A DNA stretch of 35,442 bases from assembly GCF_026130175.1 (NCBI RefSeq), contig NZ_JAIGNI010000061.1:1-35442 (forward strand), given 5' to 3'. Below the pieces are notes generated by a model. It had not been told where the DNA came from. It searched no databases and saw only the letters and a program-made list of their open reading frames with translations. Of the stretch, positions 7,697 through 15,150 are shown one piece after another. Positions within the stretch are counted from its first letter, which is position 1; each line of letters begins with the position of its first letter. This DNA is from Lyngbya sp. CCAP 1446/10. Lineage in GTDB: Bacteria; Cyanobacteriota; Cyanobacteriia; Cyanobacteriales; Microcoleaceae. The position numbers and the translations under genes are program-made.

Positions 7697-8308
7697 TTAC
7701 GCGACGACAGCGGCGATCGGGCGGCTAGCAGAAGGACGGCGATCGATCACTTGATCGACTAAACCGTAGTCCTTTGCTTCTTCAGCGGACATGAAGAAAT
7801 CCCGTTCAGTATCTTCTTCAATCCGGGAAAGCGGCTGGCCGGTATGATCTGCCAAAAATCCATTCAGGCGGCGTTTGTGATACAAAATCTCTTTGGCCTG
7901 AATTTCAATATCGGTAGCTTGTCCTTGAGCTCCGCCCAGAGGTTGGTGGATCATAATCCGGGAGTGAGGCAAACTCATCCGCTTGCCTTTAGCGCCGGCA
8001 CTCAACAGAAAAGCGCCCATGCTGGCGGCTAAACCGAGACAAATAGTGCAAATGTCGGGGCGGATGTGGTTCATTGTGTCAAAAATCCCCATACCTGCTG
8101 TTACCGAACCCCCTGGGGAGTTGATATAGAGGTAAATGTCTTTTTCGGGGTCTTCGGCATCTAAAAATAGCAATTGGGCAACGATCAGGTTGGCTAAGTC
8201 GGAGTCAACCTGTTGGCCCAAGAAGACGATGCGATCGCGCAGGAGTCGCGAGTAAATGTCAAAGGCGCGTTCGCCGCGACCGGATTGTTCTATAACTGTT
8301 GGGATCAT
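7697..8308 (-). CDS. clpP: ATP-dependent Clp protease proteolytic subunit
   Basis: Serine peptidase S14 that forms the tetradecameric barrel of Clp proteases, fed by ClpC/ClpX-type ATPases in the cytosol. The 203-residue length is typical. The N-terminus ([23 protein letters not shown]) is the usual axial-loop sequence, which supports the start at 8308. [12 protein letters not shown] forms the oxyanion strand, S96 lies in [10 protein letters not shown]121 in MIHQP and D170 in EDTERDFF, which completes the Ser-His-Asp triad. The catalytic set is intact, so this is an active ClpP, not a ClpR. Cyanobacteria usually encode several clpP paralogues, and which one this is cannot be told from the window. 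No clpX follows; it appears to be transcribed alone and ends at a strong hairpin (7646-7686). Confidence 0.96.
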   Translation of the reverse strand: MIPTVIEQSGRGERAFDIYSRLLRDRIVFLGQQVDSDLANLIVAQLLFLDAEDPEKDIYLYINSPGGSVTAGMGIFDTMNHIRPDICTICLGLAASMGAFLLSAGAKGKRMSLPHSRIMIHQPLGGAQGQATDIEIQAKEILYHKRRLNGFLADHTGQPLSRIEEDTERDFFMSAEEAKDYGLVDQVIDRRPSASRPIAAVVA

Positions 8309-8876
8309 TGACGCCAGCCTACCTATTTACGTATCTTTTTTTTATTTTAGCGATTTGGGCTCATTTATAGCTAGGGTGCGGTGGCGGGCGATCGACAAAT
8401 CGGCAAAATCCTTGAGTTTGGGCGGGGTTGGGTCGTTAATTTGGGGGAAATGTGTCGGGCGGGCGATCGGATTGCCGATCAAAGGGCGATCGCCTGACTC
8501 TTTTAAGATACAAGGGGCGGGTTCACCAATAGCTTTAAAGGATTCCCAAAGACTAAAAAACCAGCCCCCACCCCGCGCGCGAGTCCTTTATTGATATTGG
8601 TGCAAGATATGAGAGCGCAATTTTCTGTTTTAGACTAATTGCAATCTAACTGAAATCAGGGGATAATCGCCTTATCAGAATTGACGCAATGTGGCTCTAG
8701 ATGTATGGGCGTCTTGCCACCAAAGAGCTGTGCTGTGTTTTTTTTACCGAATTTTTGTCGTGCTTGGTGTGCGATCGGCAATTCTTCGGTTGATGCCCTC
8801 CGCCGTTTGTTCCATCTACGGTTCGGGATTGACCCAGACCCATTGAATCAAAAAGATATCGGCAACATTTAAGTCA
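8309..8876. other. Leader region between clpP and the reverse transcriptase gene
   Basis: The first part is G+C-rich with HIP1 sites (for example at 8487). 8524-8602 holds an inverted-repeat element, listed separately. 8603-8876 shows short potential stems: GATAA/TTATC near 8663-8677, CACCAA with TTGGTG around 8711 and 8766, and GGG/CCC around 8825-8836. A 63-codon plus frame (8681-8872) ends 4 bases before the reverse transcriptase ATG but has no recognisable domain. Because several defence reverse transcriptases need an upstream non-coding RNA, this leader could encode one; that is inference only. TTGACC at 8829-8834 could be a -35 box, without a convincing -10. Confidence 0.4.
8524..8602. 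repeat. Imperfect inverted-repeat element (MITE-like hairpin)
   Basis: CACCAATA (8524-8531) pairs with TATTGGTG (8595-8602), and TAAAGGA (8536-8542) pairs with TCCTTTA (8584-8590), separated by 4-nt unpaired sides. The loop is C-rich (CCAGCCCCCACCCC). It has no coding capacity and no U-tract. Confidence 0.6.
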
Positions 8877-10613
8877 ATGAAACTAATGAATAAAGATTTT
8901 TGGCTTGAACAGATTAAGAAAAGAGAAGTTTTTGAAAGAGCGTATGTGTATGCTATTTTCTACCAAATCAAAGATGATTCCTACTGCAATTTTATTGAGA
9001 TAGCTTACTACCGACAAAATAATAAAGAACAATTATTTAAAGAAATTGAATCGTCTCTTGAAAATCCCAGCTTGTATGAACCCGAAACTGCGTTTTCCTT
9101 CTATCTACCCAAATCAGATATGTTCTTCAGAAGAATGATATACACTCCCTTCAAAGACTTAATAATCAAATTTATTTTTGTATCTGTATTAGCTGAATTA
9201 TTGGATTTTACGTTTGTTCACAATTGCTTTTCATATCGTCTTGATAGAAATATTGAAAAACATCAGAAATCCAAGCGATATTTATATAAGCCTTACTATG
9301 AAGGATTTAAAGAATTTATAGATTGGCAATTAGCCCAAGTCGAAAATAGCACTTGTCTGCTTAAAACCGACATATCATCTTTTTATGACTCTATATCTCA
9401 TGAGTATCTCATGTCAGCAATTTCCCAGAAACTAAACATAACTAATGAAAGTCCTTTTATGATTCTATTTAGTAGGACATTGAAATTCAAAACTTGTTAC
9501 TATTCAATCGTGGACGGAAAATTATGTGAAACATATAATAGCCAAGGTATACCGATAGGAAATTCAGCCGAAGGCTTTATAGCTAATATATTTCTTGATG
9601 AAGTTGATGAAGCACTATTCAACTTGGGTATAAATTTCGGCAGATATGTAGATGATTTTAGAGTTTTTACAAATAATAAAAGTGATTCATTAAAAGCATT
9701 AATAATCCTACAAGAATTTCTTCTAAAAATAGGACTGAATTTAAATACTTCCAAAACTAAAATTATAGAAGCTCAAGAAAATATTATTAAATTCATTAAA
9801 CATTCAAATAAAAGTGGAGTTTATGGAATGCCACCTGAAGAAGAGGCTTATGATGAAAATAAGCAAGAAAAGAAGCTAGATAAAACCCACATTATCAAAG
9901 AAATTGATCCTAAAAAAGCAAGGGAACAATATGATAAATTATATTTTTCAAAATATCCCAAAAAAGTTATAAAAATACACAATATTGATGATGAAGATAA
10001 AGCACAACAATTCTGTAGTTTTTTGTATGGCATTAAATTCGGCGCGAAACTAGAAAATCAAGCATTTACTAAGCAGATGGAATGGCTTTATATATTGTCC
10101 AAAAAGTACCCAAAACATTGTAAATCTTACTCTTGGTTGTTTGTAAAGTTCATATTCCACGATTATAGTAATGATATTCAAATCATCAGTATTCAATATC
10201 TTTTTAAAGTATTTGATGATGAACTTGTTAATGTATTTATCAAAACTAGAATTATTCATCATCTGGTTAAACCACGAAAAGGAGCAGTAACTTATATAGA
10301 AAGAATAGGGATAAATACTAAACTTAGAAATAGAATTATTGAACATATAACTAAGTTAATGAAAATCAATTGTATCGCATTGCAGTTGAATTGTATATAT
10401 GCTTACTATTTGATGTTCAGAGACCGCGATCATCGACATTTGCAAGACTTTGTATCTCATAACTTAAAGCGTCCCATACCAAAACCGATCCAACAGGCTG
10501 TTTATCAGATAGGAACTTTATATGACAATCATTCTCCAGGGTTAGCTTCTTTTGAAGAGATTTTGGAAGAGAGTGAAATAGAATATGAATCTGAAAGCTT
10601 GAATTCTCAGTAA
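8877..10613 (+). CDS. Unclassified (Abi/UG-like) reverse transcriptase, candidate defence RT
   Basis: 578 residues. Palm motifs are all present: A, LLKTDISSFYDSI with D165; B, QGIPIGNSAEGFIANIF (223-239); C, GRYVDDFRVF with D259 and D260; D, LNLNTSKTKI. There is no maturase (X) or HNH domain, no intron structure around it, no retron-type VTG motif that I can see, and no template/variable repeat pair of a diversity-generating element. After an acidic linker (about 320-345, PPEEEAYDENKQEKK) the C-terminal 230 residues are predicted helical and repeat-like, the architecture of abortive-infection and 'unknown group' defence RTs. The gene is much richer in A+T than the neighbours and lacks GCGATCGC sites, which suggests transfer. 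Two ATGs (8877, 8886) fit and neither has a clear ribosome site. It converges on the NERD-helicase gene with a 10-bp gap. Confidence 0.9.
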   Translation: MKLMNKDFWLEQIKKREVFERAYVYAIFYQIKDDSYCNFIEIAYYRQNNKEQLFKEIESSLENPSLYEPETAFSFYLPKSDMFFRRMIYTPFKDLIIKFIFVSVLAELLDFTFVHNCFSYRLDRNIEKHQKSKRYLYKPYYEGFKEFIDWQLAQVENSTCLLKTDISSFYDSISHEYLMSAISQKLNITNESPFMILFSRTLKFKTCYYSIVDGKLCETYNSQGIPIGNSAEGFIANIFLDEVDEALFNLGINFGRYVDDFRVFTNNKSDSLKALIILQEFLLKIGLNLNTSKTKIIEAQENIIKFIKHSNKSGVYGMPPEEEAYDENKQEKKLDKTHIIKEIDPKKAREQYDKLYFSKYPKKVIKIHNIDDEDKAQQFCSFLYGIKFGAKLENQAFTKQMEWLYILSKKYPKHCKSYSWLFVKFIFHDYSNDIQIISIQYLFKVFDDELVNVFIKTRIIHHLVKPRKGAVTYIERIGINTKLRNRIIEHITKLMKINCIALQLNCIYAYYLMFRDRDHRHLQDFVSHNLKRPIPKPIQQAVYQIGTLYDNHSPGLASFEEILEESEIEYESESLNSQ

Positions 10614-10623
10614 AATTCCAATT

Positions 10624-12186
10624 TTAAAAGTCAATATCTCGATCGGGAGGTTCATAAACAACAAGAAAGCTTTTTGCTCTTGTTGCTCCAACATACCTAT
10701 CTGCGATATCCCAATTGCTTGGTATCAATTTCTTTTCTTTTTCAAAAAATAACATGATAACATCACTTTCTAAGCCCTTATACATCCCTATATTAGACCA
10801 CTGAATAGTATTTTTATCTTTATTAAATGAATAGGGTTTAATATCAAAACGATCGATATGCGAATATTGTGAAAGTATGGACTTAGATGATGGATACATA
10901 TCAGTTAATATTACAATCTGATTGGGGAGAACATGATGATTATTCACTAGATTGGTAATATCTTCTTCTAAGCAAATAAAGATGTCATCTGTATCTTCAT
11001 ATATCCGATAAACTACATCTCTTCCTTCCATTAAGGAACTCTTTATTGGATGAGAACAGGAGACAAATGGCTCTGCATATTTAAATATCTTGTGAGTATT
11101 TCGACAGTTTTTATCTAAAACAGTCGGGTGTACTTTAAGGGCAAATTTATTTGCATTTTTTGAAATATTTTGATTACTATCTTGGAAAATATAGAAGATA
11201 CCATCATCAGGAATCAACTGTTTCAAATAGTTAGTTTCCTCGGACTCAAAATCTTGTCCTTCATCAAGGATAATTGCTGTAAAGTCAAATGTTAACTTAG
11301 ATTTTCTTGGGTGTATCTCTTCAAAACTAGAAACTACACAGTACCCCATTTTAATTTCATCTTGTAAAGAAGCAGCGAGATAAAGGGAAAGGTTATTAGA
11401 TTTACAAATTACAAGTGTTTTAACCAGATGTTGGCATAACTTTCTTGCTTTTTCTATTGCCAATTGAGTCTTCCCTGAACCAGCACAGCCCAGAACAATG
11501 CACTCAGAATGTAGGCAAAGATTATTCAAGATATCGAATTGCTGTTGTGTTAATTGAATAATTTCGTGGTTAGTTTCACTAATATCATTAGCAATATATT
11601 TTTTGAACTCTGTACTTGGAGATATGAGGTTAATGATTAAATCTGTCCGCTGCTCTCCAAGTTTTGTAAAATGTCCCTCCGCTTTATAGTAATCAAAAAC
11701 CGAAGATATCCACCCACTAATATTTCCTAACTGAGGACGTAAAAGTAATATCTCTTGAGGTGCTTCAGAGGGTAGATTGTTTACCACCCCATCAATATCA
11801 GGAAAAGCCACACATTGTCCTATACAAAAATCTTTATTTTTAAATTCTTTGTGTTTACTGAGAAAATCCAAAAACTTAAACTTAATTTCTTTGGCTTGTT
11901 TAAAAGGAGATATTTTCATCTTGTCTTTGTTCTGATACCAAGCCATATTCAGATGATCGTAGATGATCTGCCCTCCTTTGGCTTCTAGTATAACAATTCC
12001 TCGATCGGGATGAATAATTATGAAGTCAGCTTCCCTATCTTGAACAATATATTTGATGTGCTGCCACCATGCTCCATGAAAAACAATATAATCATCACTC
12101 AAATTTTTTTCAAAAATCTGGAATAGAGTCTTTTCGGCGTAGCTCTTAGTTGTTGATGATAATTTTTGAGGAATCATTCTTGCCAT
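10624..12186 (-). CDS. NERD-domain nuclease fused to compact SF1 (UvrD/Rep-like) helicase
   Basis: 520 residues. Residues 15-110 match a NERD nuclease-related domain: E18 (YAEKTLF), D54 (READFIII) and E68-A-K70 (VILEAKGG) form the restriction-endonuclease-like acidic/Lys set. Helicase motifs follow: Q (LTQQQFDIL, 212-220), Walker A GCAGSGKT (233-240), Walker B LDEGQDF (307-313), III IFQDSNQ (333-339), IV NCRNT (360-364), V YKGLESDVIML (469-479) and VI YVGATRAK (498-505). It is shorter than UvrD (about 720), so the 1B/2B inserts are reduced. Expected role: ATP-driven translocation on DNA coupled to cleavage. A promoter is visible at 12273-12302. The composition is A+T-rich, as in the convergent reverse transcriptase. 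It could act with that gene or alone as a defence protein. Confidence 0.9.
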   Translation of the reverse strand: MARMIPQKLSSTTKSYAEKTLFQIFEKNLSDDYIVFHGAWWQHIKYIVQDREADFIIIHPDRGIVILEAKGGQIIYDHLNMAWYQNKDKMKISPFKQAKEIKFKFLDFLSKHKEFKNKDFCIGQCVAFPDIDGVVNNLPSEAPQEILLLRPQLGNISGWISSVFDYYKAEGHFTKLGEQRTDLIINLISPSTEFKKYIANDISETNHEIIQLTQQQFDILNNLCLHSECIVLGCAGSGKTQLAIEKARKLCQHLVKTLVICKSNNLSLYLAASLQDEIKMGYCVVSSFEEIHPRKSKLTFDFTAIILDEGQDFESEETNYLKQLIPDDGIFYIFQDSNQNISKNANKFALKVHPTVLDKNCRNTHKIFKYAEPFVSCSHPIKSSLMEGRDVVYRIYEDTDDIFICLEEDITNLVNNHHVLPNQIVILTDMYPSSKSILSQYSHIDRFDIKPYSFNKDKNTIQWSNIGMYKGLESDVIMLFFEKEKKLIPSNWDIADRYVGATRAKSFLVVYEPPDRDIDF

Positions 12187-12272
12187 AACTATTCACCTCT
12201 TATCTTTTTAGATGACTACTACTTTGTTGGTAAGTTTTTATATAGTAGTTGCAGGATAATTTTTATGGGTGT

Positions 12273-12302
12273 ATATTACCGCAAAAGGCTTTTGTATGTC
12301 AA
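12273..12302 (-). promoter_or_regulatory. Sigma70-type promoter of the NERD-helicase gene
   Basis: On the minus strand, TTGACA (complement of 12297-12302) is a perfect -35, followed after 18 bases by TAATAT (complement of 12273-12278), a fair -10. The predicted start is near 12265, giving an untranslated leader of about 80 bases before the ATG at 12186. Confidence 0.6.
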
Positions 12303-12426
12303 GCCGCATTAGCTACTACTTGCCATAAGAAGTCTCCCTTTCAAGCATCTAGTACCTTGCACACTCTGTCTCAACTACATCAGGCGCTACATAGAAAAGA
12401 GTGATATCCACTAAATACCAAGCTAC

Positions 12427-13560
12427 TCAAATTTTAATCTGCCAACCTCGGCGGTACATTCCATACAAAATCAACCACCAACACAATACCGCTGTCACCG
12501 CAAATGCTAGAGAACCGTTCAGCGGCCCAGCCCAAGGCACAAACCAGTTTTCATAAATCCAAGTATAGGTACTTGGAGCACTTTTGCCACTACCGATATG
12601 AGTTTTTAACAAAATTCTGGCGACAATCCCGGAAGCGACAAACAAGAAAATTGCATTTAATCCCATGATTTCCAACGGCCATCCCCATTTCCACTTTCGC
12701 ACTTCTATTGTTTCGTAGCAAGCTGCTAACAATAGCAACGCCCAACCTGCGGTAAAAACTACATAGGAACTCGTCCAGAGTTGTTTGTTGATGGGAAAGG
12801 AAAATCCCCACAAACGACCGATTACTAGGCAACTCAGACCGCCGATCGCTAAATTTAAACTCGTGCGGGTTTTGATTGGCTGTACGCGCAGCCACTCTCC
12901 TGTAAAGTAGCCGATCAGCACTGTCACGCTGGCTGGTAATGTGCTCAACAGTCCTTCAGGATCGAAGGGGCCGCCTTTGTACAGGTGTTGGCTGCCGAGA
13001 ATTAGCCGATCGACATATCCACCTAAATATCCTTCCGGCGTGAGTTCGTAGGCGCTGTACCCCCCTACAGCAAATACGAGTAATGCGCCCCAATAGCCTA
13101 AAAGCACCGCCACAGCGAGCAGTTTTTGATGGCGGGGGGAAAGGTTGAGAATCGCGATCGCACTAATCAAATACGCCAAACCGATGCGCTGCAATACTCC
13201 CATGATGCGGATTTTACCGAAGTTTTCCACTGGGGCGCTGTTGAGGAGTACGTCGAGGGCGATCGAAGATGTATTTAGCAGCAATCCTAATACAAACAAA
13301 ATCCCCGCGCGGCGCGCAATTCGCCAGTAAATATTTGTTTCTATTTTTGTAGTAGTTTGAGTATATTCTGACAGGGAGAAAGACATCGCGCAGCCCACGA
13401 TGAACAGGAAAAACGGAAATACCAAGTCTGTCGGCGTGCAACCGTGCCATTCTGCGTGATCTAGCGGCGGATACACCTGTTTCCAACTGCCGGGGTTATT
13501 GACGAGAATCATCGAGGCGATCGCAATTCCGCGAAAAACATCAAGAGATTTTAAGCGCAT
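12427..13560 (-). CDS. Heparan-alpha-glucosaminide N-acetyltransferase-like membrane acyltransferase
   Basis: 377 residues with about 9-10 hydrophobic segments. The N-terminus RLKSLDVFRGIAIASMILVNN and the following DHAEWHGCTPTDLVFPFFLFIVG are hallmarks of the HGSNAT/YeiB-like acyltransferase family (DUF1624/DUF5009 type), in which an acetyl group is moved across a membrane onto an amino sugar or glycan. The conserved SLDxxRG and the WHG-TPTDL-FPFFLFIVG block are both intact, and the length is normal for bacterial members. The substrate in cyanobacteria is unknown; cell-wall or exopolysaccharide sugar is only a guess. It seems to be transcribed alone. An AGTCAGT/ATTAGTC array lies directly before its ATG. 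Confidence 0.88.
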   Translation of the reverse strand: MRLKSLDVFRGIAIASMILVNNPGSWKQVYPPLDHAEWHGCTPTDLVFPFFLFIVGCAMSFSLSEYTQTTTKIETNIYWRIARRAGILFVLGLLLNTSSIALDVLLNSAPVENFGKIRIMGVLQRIGLAYLISAIAILNLSPRHQKLLAVAVLLGYWGALLVFAVGGYSAYELTPEGYLGGYVDRLILGSQHLYKGGPFDPEGLLSTLPASVTVLIGYFTGEWLRVQPIKTRTSLNLAIGGLSCLVIGRLWGFSFPINKQLWTSSYVVFTAGWALLLLAACYETIEVRKWKWGWPLEIMGLNAIFLFVASGIVARILLKTHIGSGKSAPSTYTWIYENWFVPWAGPLNGSLAFAVTAVLCWWLILYGMYRRGWQIKI

Positions 13561-13562
13561 AA

Positions 13563-13630
13563 ATTAGTCAGTAGTCAGTAGTCAGTAGTCAGTAGTCATT
13601 AGTCATTAGTCATTAGCCATTAGTCATTGG
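13563..13630. repeat. Heptamer array (AGTCAGT / ATTAGTC)
   Basis: About four AGTAGTC-type units are followed by five TTAGTCA units, starting 3 bases upstream of the acyltransferase ATG. Just beyond, CCCAATG heptamers occur three times (about 13661-13685). This is the same family of short tandem repeats as at 2248, 3076 and 23220. Confidence 0.85.
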
Positions 13631-13685
13631 TAGCCACTCACAAATAAAAACAGCCAACAATGCCCAATGCCCAATGCCCAATGCC

Positions 13686-15098
13686 CTATATCTCTATTCC
13701 CTCTAAAGTCATAATGACAGCATTTTTCATCAACATATCGCAGCGATCCGCATAAAAAGATGCAGCCTTATCATACTTGTTAACTTGCAAGACGCGCAGA
13801 AACATTTGCCTTGCTTGCGCGAATTGCTGCTGGTAGTGAAAAAAAATCCCCTGTTCAAAATCAGTTTGGGTTTGCCCTTTGAGCTCGATCATAATATCCG
13901 AGTCGCCGTCATAAATTTCAAAAACAGCAACCGGCGTTTGTTTCCCTTTTACTTGAACGCGATCGAGAAATCGGCACTTATAATGTTGGGGGTCGTCAAT
14001 CCGGCACAAAGTCTGAACGCTAGCAACAATACCAACTCCGTAAAGCTTTGTCAATCCTTCGACCCTAGAGGCTAAATTTACAGCATCAGAAATTACCGTA
14101 CTTTCCATCCGTTCCGCTTCGCCAATAGTACCCAACATTAAAGTTCCTGTGTGCAAACCAATCCCGATCGAAATAGGTTGATAGCCGCTATTTTGTCTAT
14201 GTTTATTATAAATTTTAACTTGCTGCTGCATCTCAATTGCTGCTTGCACGGCATCTTCAGCACAGTTAGGAAACAAAGCCATAATCCCGTCACCAATGTA
14301 TTTATCTATAAAACCATTGTACTGGCGGATCACTGGGCCAACTCGGCTCAAGTAAGAGTTGAGAAATTCAAAATTTTCTCGCGGAGACATACTTTCTGAC
14401 AGACTGGTAAACGAACGAATATCAGCAAACATAATCGTCATTTCTGCCTGTACAGAGTCTCCCAATCTGGCATCAACAATACTTTCAATTTTAAGAAATT
14501 TTAAAAATTCGCGGGGGACAAATCGAGCATAAGCTATGGCAATTTTTTCAAGTTCGCTTTTGCTAGCTTCGATTTGAGTCAGGGAGCGAAATGCTCTCAG
14601 TGCTGTTACTACCGTGGTAAATAACTTTTTGTTTGTCAGTTCTGTTTTAGTTTTGTAATCGTTAATATCGTAGCTGACAATTACTACATCTTCTGGGACT
14701 TGTCCCGGCTGTCCAGTGCGTAAAATAATCCGCACTATCTTATTGTCTAAAATATCGCGGATGTATTTTACTACTTCCAATCCTGCCTCTTCTGTTTCCA
14801 TAACTACATCCAGTAAAATCAATGCTATATCTGGATGGGCTTGAATCATTTCCTTGGCTTCTTTGCCGGAAAAAGCGCTGACAAATGTGATCAGTTTGTT
14901 TTCAAATATAAAATCATTTAAGGCAAGTTTTGTAATATTATGGATTTCTATTTCATCATCTACAATTAAGATTTTCCAACTGCCTGCGATCGGCTTTTTT
15001 TCCGCCTCGTCTTCTTCGGCAAATATTAATTCATCGTCGCCCGCCGCGATTAATTCGTCATCGCCCGCAGCGAACAGAGTTTTATTGGCTTCTGACAT
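13686..15098 (-). CDS. Response regulator with adenylyl cyclase output
   Basis: 470 residues. A duplicated AAGDDELI (10-25) precedes a receiver domain (about 42-165) with D47-D48, phospho-acceptor D97 and K149. A class III cyclase domain follows (about 215-395). Metal aspartates are D226 (FADIRSFT) and D270 (KYIGDG), K266 and D338 (TVISDAVN) are the residues that read adenine, and the transition-state N341/R345 are present. It should therefore make cAMP, not cGMP. The C-terminal 80 residues are TPR-like (EQGIFFHYQQQFAQARQMF). AGGAGAA lies 7 bases before the ATG. It follows the 1837-residue kinase by 52 bases on the same strand and is the obvious receiver partner for that protein. Confidence 0.92.
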   Translation of the reverse strand: MSEANKTLFAAGDDELIAAGDDELIFAEEDEAEKKPIAGSWKILIVDDEIEIHNITKLALNDFIFENKLITFVSAFSGKEAKEMIQAHPDIALILLDVVMETEEAGLEVVKYIRDILDNKIVRIILRTGQPGQVPEDVVIVSYDINDYKTKTELTNKKLFTTVVTALRAFRSLTQIEASKSELEKIAIAYARFVPREFLKFLKIESIVDARLGDSVQAEMTIMFADIRSFTSLSESMSPRENFEFLNSYLSRVGPVIRQYNGFIDKYIGDGIMALFPNCAEDAVQAAIEMQQQVKIYNKHRQNSGYQPISIGIGLHTGTLMLGTIGEAERMESTVISDAVNLASRVEGLTKLYGVGIVASVQTLCRIDDPQHYKCRFLDRVQVKGKQTPVAVFEIYDGDSDIMIELKGQTQTDFEQGIFFHYQQQFAQARQMFLRVLQVNKYDKAASFYADRCDMLMKNAVIMTLEGIEI

Positions 15099-15150
15099 TT
15101 ATCGTTCTCCTAAATTAAATTAAATTATATTAATGCTGGCAGTATAATAA

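Noticed and set aside
8681..8872. 63-codon frame ending 4 bases before the reverse transcriptase
   Set aside because: No domain, no ribosome site and odd composition; kept only as part of the leader description.
8877..10613. Reverse transcriptase as a group II intron-encoded protein
   Set aside because: No maturase or endonuclease domain and no domain V/VI near it; the intron tail at 1-122 is about 8.8 kb away.
8877..10613. Diversity-generating retroelement
   Set aside because: No adenine-biased template/variable repeat pair and no Avd-like or C-type-lectin target nearby.
13563..13630. Heptamer array as CRISPR
   Set aside because: Units are 7 bp with no spacers and no cas genes are in the window.
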